Shown here: positions 24,700 to 33,120 of the stretch, one piece after another
Layout of the letters: each line of letters opens with the position of its first letter
How positions within the stretch are numbered: position 1 is the first letter of the stretch
Origin: an uncultured Bacteroidota bacterium
GTDB taxonomy: Bacteria > Bacteroidota > Bacteroidia > Bacteroidales > UBA12481
DNA: 38,457 bases
NCBI GenBank assembly: GCA_903851365.1
Contig: CAINOB010000053.1
Coordinates: 1-38,457 of the forward strand
Direction: 5' to 3'
The notes under the pieces: generated by a model
Told to the model about the DNA's origin: nothing
Seen by the model: the letters and a program-made list of their open reading frames with translations, nothing else
The model's database searches: none
Translations under genes and position numbers: made by a program

Positions 24700-25506
24700 A
24701 TGCACACTATCCTGATATTGCTTATTTTGATCTGCCTCAGTACAGCGTTTCTTTGTTTTATTGTCAGCACAATTACCAATAATTATAGCCAGGTTGATAA
24801 ACTTTGGAGCATTATGCCTTTAATTTATACCTGGTTCATTTCTTTCAAATCGGATTTCGAACCGCGGCTTATGCTGATGGCCATCCTGGTAACCGTATGG
24901 GGCATTCGCCTTTCCTACAATTTTGGCCGAAAAGGCGGGTATTCTATCAGATTCTGGAGTGGTGAAGAGGATTATCGCTGGTCAATACTTCGTAAAAATC
25001 CCCAATTTGATGCTAAGTGGAAGTGGGTTCTTTTTAACCTCCTTTTTATTTCCTTTTATCAGATGGCACTCGTTCTCCTGATCACACTGCCGGCACTGAT
25101 GAGCCTGAAGGGGAAACCTCTTTTCTGGGGCGATGCCCTGGCGGCCGGATTAATTCTGATGTTTATCTTTATTGAAACCATTGCCGACCAGCAACAATGG
25201 AACTTTCATAAGAATAAGGGTAAAAGGGGGTTTCTTGATAAAGGGTTATGGGGCATTGTCCGCCATCCGAATTATGCTTCAGAACAATCGATCTGGATGG
25301 TGTTTTATTTCTTCAGCGTTAACGCTACAGGCCAGGTGATCAACTGGTCAATGGCCGGAGCCATACTCCTTGTCCTCCTTTTTTGGGGGAGCAGCGATTT
25401 TAGCGAAAACATCTCACTCGGCAAGTATCCGGAATATGCCGATTATAAAAAGCGCGTTCCCCGATTCATTCCGTTCAGTAAATTTCCAGGCGTCCGGAAC
25501 TCCTGA
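24700..25506 (+). CDS. DUF1295-family membrane protein (steroid 5-alpha-reductase-like)
   Basis: A 268-residue polytopic protein with six or more membrane segments. Family marks are the WGIRLSYNFGRKGGYSIRFWSGEEDYRW segment around residues 67-95 and the C-terminal reductase-like signature GFLDKGLWGIVRHPNYASEQSIW (about residues 178-200), where the RHPNY motif is shared with steroid reductases and isoprenylcysteine methyltransferases. The substrate is unknown; NAD(P)H-linked reduction of a lipid double bond is the family-based guess. A TATGTTTC element (24672-24679) one base off the -7 consensus lies 20 bp before the ATG. The 3' end overlaps the convergent 4-alpha-glucanotransferase gene by 32 bp. 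Confidence 0.85.
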   Translation: MHTILILLILICLSTAFLCFIVSTITNNYSQVDKLWSIMPLIYTWFISFKSDFEPRLMLMAILVTVWGIRLSYNFGRKGGYSIRFWSGEEDYRWSILRKNPQFDAKWKWVLFNLLFISFYQMALVLLITLPALMSLKGKPLFWGDALAAGLILMFIFIETIADQQQWNFHKNKGKRGFLDKGLWGIVRHPNYASEQSIWMVFYFFSVNATGQVINWSMAGAILLVLLFWGSSDFSENISLGKYPEYADYKKRVPRFIPFSKFPGVRNS

Positions 25507-28216
25507 TAAGATCTGTCAGAAAACTGTTAAATTCTTCTTGCCCCGGAAGATCCTCAAGGTTAAGATGCAAACGGTACCGCCAGTAATGGTTCGGATTACC
25601 GGGATTATTTATGCGTTCAGCGTGCGGGTTAGCTAACCGCAACTTTTCATTCATTCCCAGAAGATCCTGGATCGGAAAAATCGCCCACATGCTTGGCGAG
25701 TACATATGTTGGGTAATAATCTGCCGGACAATTGCTGTAGTGCATTCAAAAGGCGATGCTCCCCTGTTACCGAGCTGATCATTATAAAACCTTTGCGAAC
25801 GCCCCGAATCTTCTTCCCACCATCCCCTGATAGTGGAGGTATCATGTGAAGATGGGGTGGCTACTGACAGGTATGGATAATCGGCCGGATTGCCAAATGT
25901 GATCTTCGGATTTTTAGGCATCCGCTGAACTTCCAGGCTCAATATACCCAGTTCATTCATCACGTTGGGTACACAGGCCGGAACCATCCCCAGATCTTCG
26001 CCGCATAATAACATCTCGGTGCATTTCTTAATTACTGGAAGCTTACTCATGGCTTTACTGCGCCAGAACTCCTCATTCCGACGGTAAAAATAATCGAGGT
26101 AAATTTGATTAATCACCCCTCTGGCATGCTCATCAAGTTCCTGATATGATTTAGTGAAATGCAGGGCATTTCTGGGAAAGAAAGCAATTCCGACAGTCCC
26201 CGGAGCTACAAGAAAAACCACTTCCGCAATGAGGGAATTCAAGCCCTGGATGATTCTTTCAAATCGTGTCCTGACTTCAGGACTGGCATCAGGCTCAGGG
26301 GTAAGTTTTTCTTCGACCTTGCTTTGGGTATCAAATTCAGGCTTAATGTGGTAACAACCGTGAGAATATTCATCAAGATAGTTCTGCTTTACAAATCCGG
26401 TAAGGTCACCGAAACGCTCGTACAGAAAATGTTCGCGGATGTAAGGTCGGCAAAGCCTCTCCTCATCGAACCATAGACCCCTGTTTTGCAGTTCATCCCG
26501 ATAGTAAGGAATGCTCGGGTTAAAATAGCCCATCAGACCTTCAACCTGAGATGCAGGAATTTCCCATATGCGGAAGAATCCAAGTATGTGGTCGATGCGG
26601 AAGGCATCAAAGTAACCCGATAACTGACGCAGACGTTGTTGCCACCAGGCATAATTATCACGGGCCATTTCATCCCAGTTATAAGTTGGGAACCGCCAGT
26701 TCTGACCCTTATTTGAAAAGTCATCCGGTGGCGCTCCTGCCTGCCTGTCCATATGAAAAAGCTGTGGACTGAGCCATGCATCCACGCTGTTGCGGTAAAT
26801 CCCAATCGGTATATCGCCCTTGAGAACAACTCCGTTCGACCGGGCATAACCAGCCGTTTCAAGCAACTGCCTGTAAGCATGAAACTGGATAAAATAATGA
26901 ACGGCTATTTCATCGAAATGGGCCGATTTGTCGTCCGTGAGCATCGCTATCAACTCAGGAGTCGTATGGCTGTATTCCCCCCAGCGACTGAAGTCGGGAG
27001 TATTGAAAAGATCGCGCAGATAAGAAAAAGCAGCATAAGGCCGGAGCCAATACTCGTTCTCGGCAAAGAATTTCAGAAATTCCTGATTCTTGAAAAATTC
27101 TTTTTTATCCTGATCATAAATGAGCTTGAAAAATCTTGATTTCAGATTCATTACCGCTTCATAATCAATCTTTTCCAACGAGTTCAGATACTTCCCCTGG
27201 GTTTCAATTATCTTCTGATTAATATCGGAATTCAATTTTCCGATTTCGCTCAGGTTGATATAGATCGGATGCAGCGCATATACGGAAATAGCAGCGTAAG
27301 GATAAGAATCCTGCCAGGTATGCCTGGCTACCGTATCGTTAATGGGTAGGATCTGGATCATTTTGATGCCAACACCACGGGCCCAGTCGACCAGCAATCT
27401 GATATCGGTGAATTCACCAACACCAAAGCCATCCTTGCGACGCAGTGAAAAAACCGGAATCGCAACGCCTGTGCCTTTCCATGGAAATTGAGGGAAGTCG
27501 AATTTTTCATCGTTTATCTCGATAACGTCAGGATGCTCGCCTTCGGGCAGATTCAGGATCCGGTTAGCCGCTTTCTCCCAGAAAAGTGGTTTGCCAGTTT
27601 CATCCTGTATCAAATATTTGTAATGCACCGGAAATTCTTTTGCCGGCACTCTGATGTCGCCTTTCCAGGTAGGATGATCCGGATTGCCCAGGGAGATAGC
27701 TTTCTTCTCCTGCCAGGACCCTAAGCTTTTAACATTCCCCGAAACTGCCACTTTATGACCGGATTTTATCCTTGTCACACTTGGTTTAAAACGGATGATC
27801 ACAGAATCGTCATCCTTTCCGGGCTTTGGCTTCGGTGCCGGGAAACTGATCCCAGGCTTTAGTATTGCATTGGTAAAAGCAGAGGAATATAATGAGAAAT
27901 CAGGATCAGATTGTGATCTCCAGCGATCAGTCAGTAAAATGGAACCAGTTGCCTTCCCGCCAAGTGAAAAATTACGATCAGGTCCCCATTCCTCCAGATA
28001 CGTATGGTAATTATCATCTTTAACAAAGTATCGGTAGGTAAATCCGGATGGATTTACCATTTCGATCCGGAAGCACCATAGACCGGTTATTGAATTTTTA
28101 AGACTCATCAATGGCGCAAACTTTATATCACTACCTCCAAGGAAAGGCACAGAGCCGCTAATAACCAGCTGCTGACCCGGATGAGTAGTATAGTGAATCT
28201 GAAACTCAATGTTCAT
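25475..28216 (-). CDS. malQ: DPE2-like 4-alpha-glucanotransferase with two N-terminal CBM20 modules
   Basis: A 913-residue enzyme. Residues about 1-105 and 125-235 are two CBM20 starch-binding modules (GQQLVISGSVPFLGG; GHKVAVSGNVKSLGSWQ). The rest is a GH77 catalytic domain with the nucleophile region FDAFRIDHILGFFRIWEIP, the acid/base GEDLGMVP and the third acid in PSSHDTSTIRGWW. Free-standing E. coli MalQ is about 690 residues. The double CBM20 arrangement is that of plant DPE2 and some Bacteroidota enzymes, which transfer glucose from maltose to a soluble heteroglycan or glycogen. Cytoplasmic, no signal peptide. It is a single-gene unit, convergent with the DUF1295 gene (32-bp overlap), with no copy of the 21-bp operator upstream. 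Confidence 0.9.
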   Translation of the reverse strand: MNIEFQIHYTTHPGQQLVISGSVPFLGGSDIKFAPLMSLKNSITGLWCFRIEMVNPSGFTYRYFVKDDNYHTYLEEWGPDRNFSLGGKATGSILLTDRWRSQSDPDFSLYSSAFTNAILKPGISFPAPKPKPGKDDDSVIIRFKPSVTRIKSGHKVAVSGNVKSLGSWQEKKAISLGNPDHPTWKGDIRVPAKEFPVHYKYLIQDETGKPLFWEKAANRILNLPEGEHPDVIEINDEKFDFPQFPWKGTGVAIPVFSLRRKDGFGVGEFTDIRLLVDWARGVGIKMIQILPINDTVARHTWQDSYPYAAISVYALHPIYINLSEIGKLNSDINQKIIETQGKYLNSLEKIDYEAVMNLKSRFFKLIYDQDKKEFFKNQEFLKFFAENEYWLRPYAAFSYLRDLFNTPDFSRWGEYSHTTPELIAMLTDDKSAHFDEIAVHYFIQFHAYRQLLETAGYARSNGVVLKGDIPIGIYRNSVDAWLSPQLFHMDRQAGAPPDDFSNKGQNWRFPTYNWDEMARDNYAWWQQRLRQLSGYFDAFRIDHILGFFRIWEIPASQVEGLMGYFNPSIPYYRDELQNRGLWFDEERLCRPYIREHFLYERFGDLTGFVKQNYLDEYSHGCYHIKPEFDTQSKVEEKLTPEPDASPEVRTRFERIIQGLNSLIAEVVFLVAPGTVGIAFFPRNALHFTKSYQELDEHARGVINQIYLDYFYRRNEEFWRSKAMSKLPVIKKCTEMLLCGEDLGMVPACVPNVMNELGILSLEVQRMPKNPKITFGNPADYPYLSVATPSSHDTSTIRGWWEEDSGRSQRFYNDQLGNRGASPFECTTAIVRQIITQHMYSPSMWAIFPIQDLLGMNEKLRLANPHAERINNPGNPNHYWRYRLHLNLEDLPGQEEFNSFLTDLIRSSGRLEIY

Positions 28217-28365
28217 CGTTAGTGATTTTTTACGGATTGAAGTTAACTATTTGACGAAAAAGAAACTATTCGTTATGAATTGGAGAGATTTTCTTTGCTT
28301 TGATCATAGAAATACAATAATATTACTCTGAAGTTGGCAAACTTTTAAAAAGTCATTGAATTTTC

Positions 28366-29205
28366 ATGAAGAAGGTAAGTAAAAATTCACTTACAACGGT
28401 GGAATTACAACCGAAAAATTCCTTGTCATCGTCGAGGGTGCTTCAGGAGGAGCTTCGCCTTGCTAAGGAGAAAGCCGAAAATGTCGCTAAACTCTACACA
28501 GACCTTTACGTTGAGATTTATAATTTCTCCCCTGCCGGGTATTTCCAACTGGATCCATCGGGTAAGATCTGCGAGCTCAACATTTATGGATCGAAAATGC
28601 TGACCAGGGATCGTGCAACCTTGCTCGGTGGGTATTTTCATCAGTTTATTACCGACGACAGCCAACCTGCATTCAATGTCTTTTTCAAAGATATCTTTAA
28701 TAAATCGTTGAAGCAATCTTGCGAAGTCAGGGTAATCGGCAATGATAATGAGCTGATTCATCTTCTTCTCGAAGGTATTGTATCTGAAGTGGAACAAAAA
28801 TGCCTGATCGCTGCAGTTGATATAACCAGTCATAAACTGATGGAGGCGAAATTAAGGGAAAGTGAGTCGAGTTTTCGTAACCTTTTTGAACACCTGCCCA
28901 TCGGAATTTCAATGACCAGCATGGATGATTCAATGAATGTCAACGAATCGCTTTGCAAATTATTCGGATATACCAAGGAAGAGCTGCTTGGAAAAAAATG
29001 GATGGAAATTACGCATCCCGACGATATTCAGCTTACCAATGATAAAATCGGGTCTTTGATCAGAGGTGAATCAAATGTGGTAAAATTTGAAAAGCGATTT
29101 ATCCATAAAAATGGAACCATCATACTGACCGAGTTATCCTCTTATTTACAACGAGATAAGTCAGGGAATCCACAGTTCCTGATGACCGCTATATTGGAGA
29201 AATAA
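28366..29205 (+). CDS. Two-PAS-domain sensor protein lacking an output domain
   Basis: A 279-residue soluble protein. An N-terminal helical segment (residues about 25-48) is followed by PAS1 (about 50-158; FSPAGYFQLDPSGKICELN at its start, AAVDITSHKLMEAKLRESE at its end) and PAS2 (about 165-278; MNVNESLCKLFGYTKEELLG). The reading frame stops at FLMTAILEK, precisely where relatives continue into DIT-RK and a histidine kinase, and no kinase sequence follows. It may be a PAS-only adaptor or the remnant of a kinase. PAS1 resembles the PAS domain at 13021-13584, suggesting duplication. The 149 bp upstream, shared with the divergent glucanotransferase gene, show no clear promoter. Confidence 0.75.
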   Translation: MKKVSKNSLTTVELQPKNSLSSSRVLQEELRLAKEKAENVAKLYTDLYVEIYNFSPAGYFQLDPSGKICELNIYGSKMLTRDRATLLGGYFHQFITDDSQPAFNVFFKDIFNKSLKQSCEVRVIGNDNELIHLLLEGIVSEVEQKCLIAAVDITSHKLMEAKLRESESSFRNLFEHLPIGISMTSMDDSMNVNESLCKLFGYTKEELLGKKWMEITHPDDIQLTNDKIGSLIRGESNVVKFEKRFIHKNGTIILTELSSYLQRDKSGNPQFLMTAILEK

Positions 29206-29240
29206 AAGCTGCAGACAGCTGACGAATAATCAAGCTCTTA

Positions 29241-29723
29241 TTACTGCTTGTTTAATTCCAACTCCGAATAATACCGTGACAATGTTTTTACTGTATTGCC
29301 GGCTTGGTTGACTGTGCTCGTATAATAGCTAAATTCCGACGACCATACCTGCTGTTTGGCAGTATTGGTTATGACCTCAAATCCTATGGCCAGGTTTTTT
29401 GACATGATTGAGTCCGTCAGATTGATCGGGTTGATAAACACTTTACTGTTCTGCTCAAACCAGTCAAATGTACCCGTACTGGCATGCCCTGTGCTTGTGC
29501 TGGAAATGGAAAATAATCCATCACCAGCTTTGTTGAATGTCAAGGTTCCCAGGTCATAAACAGTGGTGTCATTCTGAAGGGTTCCGCCGGAATAAGTCCG
29601 CTCCGTCATCGAGGATATATTCCAGGTGCCAACCAAGTTGGTGCTTGTTCCGGTATACTTGCTGCATGCACCGAATGCAAGAGCCGTTACCAGAAGTAAT
29701 AAAATTAGATTTTGTTTTCTCAT
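29241..29723 (-). CDS. Lipocalin-like lipoprotein
   Basis: A 160-residue lipoprotein with signal peptide and lipobox FGAC (Cys 20). The mature part begins NLVGTWNISSMTERTYSGG, then alternates beta-strands (GTLTFNKAGDGLFSIS, TGTFDWFEQNSKVFI). This layout matches lipocalin-like or DUF5004-type domains common in Bacteroidota surface proteins. The ligand is not predictable. It lies 56 bp downstream of the DUF4249 gene but has its own likely promoter at 29746-29753, so it can be expressed separately. Confidence 0.7.
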   Translation of the reverse strand: MRKQNLILLLLVTALAFGACSKYTGTSTNLVGTWNISSMTERTYSGGTLQNDTTVYDLGTLTFNKAGDGLFSISSTSTGHASTGTFDWFEQNSKVFINPINLTDSIMSKNLAIGFEVITNTAKQQVWSSEFSYYTSTVNQAGNTVKTLSRYYSELELNKQ

Positions 29724-29740
29724 GGTGTTTGATTTTTGTG

Positions 29741-29765
29741 GTTAACAAATTTAGTTAACAAATTT
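29741..29765 (-). promoter_or_regulatory. Promoter region with tandem GTTAACAAATTT repeats
   Basis: Two identical 12-mers, GTTAACAAATTT, lie at 29741-29752 and 29754-29765, separated by one base. Read on the minus strand they include TAAATTTG at 29746-29753, an exact TAnnTTTG -7 element, 22 bp before the lipoprotein ATG (29723). The GTTAAC palindromes within each copy could be a binding site. Only one such site was seen. Confidence 0.45.
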
Positions 29766-29779
29766 GATTTTTGAACCTA

Positions 29780-30709
29780 TCATTTTATTTCCAGCGTATC
29801 ATTTACCGTGGCATAGCAGCCCCATCCTCCCAAAGCACCGCCAGACATCAGCGTAACGGTGGGTGCCTGAAAACTCAGTGGACTCATTGTTTCGCCCATT
29901 TCATTGGAAACTTTCGATAAAAAGTAAAAATAGCGTGAAGTAATGACCGCTGTTTTAACCACCACCCGCTGACCTTTCCTGAAAAAATGCTTGTCTTTAG
30001 TCTTGGTCGACGGCCCGCTTCGTATCAGTGGAAATGAAAACGTGGAGCCATTAAAAAGATGGTCATCCAGAACCCCTACCGATATTCCGTTATAGTCGAT
30101 ATCAATGCCTAAACGTTTTGTGAAGATCCGGTAATAGTTGCCAATCGAAGGAGGATCTTTTAATCTTATATGGATATATCCAAGTGAATCGTTTAGGGCC
30201 TCTGCACTAAACCATAGGGAATCAGGGGGAATAGGATTCAACAGAGTGTCAGTCGCAGTATATACCCGGTCCGCAATTTTTACTTCCAGGGTATAGGCTT
30301 TTCCAGTTTCACCTCGGATCTGGTAACCCCGGTAAATGGGTAAAATGGTATACATGGTATCCTGGACCAGTAGAAGTTGCTCCTCCTGATTTTCGCATTT
30401 GACGGTTACTTGAGCGTCTTGTACCAATAAATCAAATAAGTCGGCTGTGCCAACCGTAGTATTATATGGCAAGCTGCGACTTACCATAACATGTGCAAAG
30501 CCGCCCCGCTCAATCCATCCTTCAATGATATACCTTTCATCAGTGGCTGGTGCCTTGATCTCAAGGTCACTCACACATGCTTGCAGTGTAGCAAACAATA
30601 AACAGGCGCCTATCACCCATCGTTTAAAAGCGGCCGGTCCAGGTGATGGAAGGTAATACCGGGAGCAACGAGATCTGACGGGTTCGGGTGGATAACAAGT
30701 TTTTTTCAT
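29780..30709 (-). CDS. DUF4249-domain lipoprotein, partner of the TonB receptor
   Basis: A lipoprotein of about 309 residues. The hydrophobic core and lipobox (ACLLFATLQAC) are followed by DLEIKAPATDERYIIEGWIERGG, strand-rich DUF4249 sequence and the characteristic end GALGGWGCYATVNDTLEI. In Bacteroidota, DUF4249 genes follow a TonB receptor with a CarboxypepD-regulatory-like domain; the product is probably a surface-exposed partner of the receptor. The start is uncertain. ATG 30709 (MKKTCYPPEP) overlaps the receptor gene by 86 bp and leaves a long tail before the hydrophobic core, ATG 30736 is longer still, and a GTG at 30616 just after the receptor's stop would give a signal peptide lacking a basic end. 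Confidence 0.75.
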   Translation of the reverse strand: MKKTCYPPEPVRSRCSRYYLPSPGPAAFKRWVIGACLLFATLQACVSDLEIKAPATDERYIIEGWIERGGFAHVMVSRSLPYNTTVGTADLFDLLVQDAQVTVKCENQEEQLLLVQDTMYTILPIYRGYQIRGETGKAYTLEVKIADRVYTATDTLLNPIPPDSLWFSAEALNDSLGYIHIRLKDPPSIGNYYRIFTKRLGIDIDYNGISVGVLDDHLFNGSTFSFPLIRSGPSTKTKDKHFFRKGQRVVVKTAVITSRYFYFLSKVSNEMGETMSPLSFQAPTVTLMSGGALGGWGCYATVNDTLEIK

Positions 30710-32975
30710 AATCCCATTGGAGATCATAATAAACAAAAAACGGGTTCAAACGATTGTAAAGATTATAGATAGAAAAAGTCCAGGTTGATTGCAACTTCTT
30801 GGTTTTAATAGGTTTGCGTGATATCGCGATATCGATACGGTGATAAGCTGGCAGACGGATAGCGTTCCTTTCGCTGAAGTTCTGCACCAGTGTACCATTC
30901 ATTACATAGACTGAAAGAGGAATGGTAACCGGCTGTCCGGTGGCATAAACAAATTGCAATGACCCTTCCCATCTTGAATTGAAAGTATGCATCAACACCA
31001 AATTGAAGTCATGGGTCCTGTCGCTGCGGGGATGGAAAGGTTTACCATGATTAATCTCGGGAAAGGTTCGCCACGCTTCCGACCAGGTATAGCCTAGCCA
31101 TCCCTGCGTCTTGCCAATTTTTTTCCGGATGAAAATCTCCATTCCATAGGCTTCACCGGTCCCAAAAGTCAGCTGCCGGTCGAGGTTGTCTTTAACAAAA
31201 TCTAAAAGTGATTGATCTTCAACAAATTCAACCTGATTAGTGAAATGCCTGTAAAATCCCTCTGCATAGGCTTCCAATCCCTGACGGTCAAGATCCGGAT
31301 ACCAACCCAGGGAGAAGGTGGTTCCCTCCTGAGGTGCCACAAGTGATGTTGATGGAATCCAGAGATCAAGGGGCAGGGTAGTGGTGGAAATAGGAACCAT
31401 GTGGATGGGCTGATACTGCCTGCTGGCAGATATCTTAAGTGTTTGGCCTTCATGAAAGCGCCATGAAAGTGAGATGCGGGGTTCAAGTCTGAGGTAATCG
31501 GCAATAGTTTTTCCCTTGGTATAGTGTATCGTATCTTCTGGAAATCCTTGCTGATCATGCACCAAAAGGTTAAATGGACCACGCTGCTGATAATACATCA
31601 GGCGGATACCTGTATTCAGTGTGAAAGCCGGAACTGGTGTCCATTCATAGTGCACAAAAATGGCAGCCTCACGAGCCCGGTATGGGATTGAATCTCCAAT
31701 GGCATTAGTTTCATTACCCAGTAAGATCCGTGTCTGATAGGGTTTAAATGTGTATTGCTGCAACTCAACCCCGGTCATGATCAGATGCTTTGATGACGGC
31801 CGGAACAGAAACTCATGCTTGATTTTGAAATTACTGATGCCTGTATTTATTCCGATGTAATAATCGTGGTATAATTGGGTAAAGTCCAGCGAATAGCCCG
31901 ACCAGTTGAAAGAGGTTCGCATCTCGACGCGGCTGTTCAATTTGTTTTGGCTGTTTAGTGAAAAGAGGCTGTTGCCCCAGCTAATCCGATCGCTTAAAGT
32001 GAACTCTTTATCTTTCAGCAAAAAATCATCGGAACCGGAATATGCAGTAAGCCAAAGCTTATGCCGGTCAGATAAATTCCATAAAATCTTACCGTTAAAA
32101 TCCAGAAATGAGTACCCTGAGCCACGTATAACACTGGATTTCTGGATCAGAAAAGGGGTGATCAGGTCGAGCTGTGTCCGTCGCAAAGCAAAGAGGATTG
32201 ACACTTTGTCTTTTACCAGTGGGCCTTCAATAAAGATTTTGGATGCAAGCAAACCTATGGAGACTTCTCCGGTAAATTTTTTCAGATTCCCATCGCGGCT
32301 GGTCATTTCTATAACCGAAGCCAGCCGATCGCCATAATTTGCCGGGATACCGCTTTTATAGAGGGTGAGCGACTGTATAGCCGATGGATTGATCACTGTA
32401 AACAGTCCCAGCAGGTGTGAGGGATTATATATGACCGCCTCATCCAGCAGGATCAGGTTTTGATCAGCATTACCACCCCTGATGTAAAAATATCCTGAAC
32501 CTTCACTTACCGACTGGACACCAGGCAGGCTGTGCAACGAATTCAGCAGATCCTGCTCACCGAACAGCGCCGGCACCTTACTTATTTCAGTCACCGACAT
32601 TCGCATCTGTCCTGGCGGAAGGTCCCTCACTTTCCATGTTTCAATTTGCCCAACAATACTTGCATCAGGGATTTGCTTTACCTCCGGTTCTAAAAATATT
32701 TCGATTGCTTCCTTGCTGATGTTGATAGTATCACTCCGGAATCCAACATGCGAAGCAATAAGAATCTTATTTTCCTTGGCGACAACAAGGTGCCATGCTC
32801 CCTTTTCATCTGTAGTGGTGCCTTTCCCGGTTGCGGGATTGTGGATATTAACGCCTGACAAAAAAAGGCCCGTTGCTTTGTTTCTCACAACGCCAGAAAT
32901 TTTTACAGAATTCTGCGCATTCAGAACCGAAGCAAAACATGCCAGTAAAAAAATGATAAAAACTAATCTACGCAC
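30624..32975 (-). CDS. TonB-dependent receptor with carboxypeptidase-regulatory-like domain
   Basis: A 783-residue outer-membrane receptor. Signal peptide 1-20 (ending LNAQ) is followed by a CarboxypepD_reg-like domain (about 24-112; ISGVVRNKATGLFLSGVNI), then the plug (about 118-225; VPALFGEQDLLNSLHSLPGVQ, FYIRGGNADQNLILLDEAVIYNP), and a 22-strand barrel to the C-terminus. It is shorter than SusC proteins and has no SusD gene beside it; the partner is the DUF4249 gene. The transported compound is unknown. The start codon is GTG at 32973-32975; no in-frame ATG fits the signal peptide. TATCTTAG on the minus strand about 30-40 bp upstream is a weak promoter candidate. Confidence 0.92.
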   Translation of the reverse strand: MRRLVFIIFLLACFASVLNAQNSVKISGVVRNKATGLFLSGVNIHNPATGKGTTTDEKGAWHLVVAKENKILIASHVGFRSDTINISKEAIEIFLEPEVKQIPDASIVGQIETWKVRDLPPGQMRMSVTEISKVPALFGEQDLLNSLHSLPGVQSVSEGSGYFYIRGGNADQNLILLDEAVIYNPSHLLGLFTVINPSAIQSLTLYKSGIPANYGDRLASVIEMTSRDGNLKKFTGEVSIGLLASKIFIEGPLVKDKVSILFALRRTQLDLITPFLIQKSSVIRGSGYSFLDFNGKILWNLSDRHKLWLTAYSGSDDFLLKDKEFTLSDRISWGNSLFSLNSQNKLNSRVEMRTSFNWSGYSLDFTQLYHDYYIGINTGISNFKIKHEFLFRPSSKHLIMTGVELQQYTFKPYQTRILLGNETNAIGDSIPYRAREAAIFVHYEWTPVPAFTLNTGIRLMYYQQRGPFNLLVHDQQGFPEDTIHYTKGKTIADYLRLEPRISLSWRFHEGQTLKISASRQYQPIHMVPISTTTLPLDLWIPSTSLVAPQEGTTFSLGWYPDLDRQGLEAYAEGFYRHFTNQVEFVEDQSLLDFVKDNLDRQLTFGTGEAYGMEIFIRKKIGKTQGWLGYTWSEAWRTFPEINHGKPFHPRSDRTHDFNLVLMHTFNSRWEGSLQFVYATGQPVTIPLSVYVMNGTLVQNFSERNAIRLPAYHRIDIAISRKPIKTKKLQSTWTFSIYNLYNRLNPFFVYYDLQWDYEKNLLSTRTRQISLLPVLPSITWTGRF

Positions 32976-33011
32976 GCACCAGTGGTCTTATATGATACTA
33001 AGATAGCAATT

Positions 33012-33074
33012 GTATCCGATACCCCGATACCCCATCCCCCATAACCCATACCTGATACCCGATACCTGATACCC
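33012..33074. repeat. Degenerate short-unit repeat array (GATACC-type)
   Basis: About 63 bp made of imperfect copies of a 7-8 bp unit: GATACCC, CATACC, TGATACC, CGATACC. It lies between the divergent TonB-receptor and PKD/FISUMP genes and ends 10 bp before the TATCTTTG element at 33085-33092. It contains no open frame or hairpin of note. The copies drift without a fixed period, unlike a CRISPR or VNTR. Confidence 0.7.
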
Positions 33075-33084
33075 TTTCTTTTAT

Positions 33085-33092
33085 TATCTTTG
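33085..33092 (+). promoter_or_regulatory. TATCTTTG -7 promoter element of the PKD/FISUMP lipoprotein gene
   Basis: An exact TAnnTTTG match lies 28 bp before ATG 33121. The short leader contains AGGAAAAAC just before the ATG, a possible weak ribosome-binding site. The GATACC repeat array ends 10 bp upstream of the element and occupies the place where a -33 box would be. Confidence 0.6.
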
Positions 33093-33120
33093 TATTACTA
33101 TCTTATTAATCAGGAAAAAC

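Noticed and set aside
29206-29226. Small hairpin AGCTG/CAGCT after the PAS gene as a terminator
   Set aside because: The stem is only five bases and no T-tract follows.
33012-33074. CRISPR or tandem-repeat locus
   Set aside because: Units are 7-8 bp, imperfect and without spacers; no cas genes nearby.
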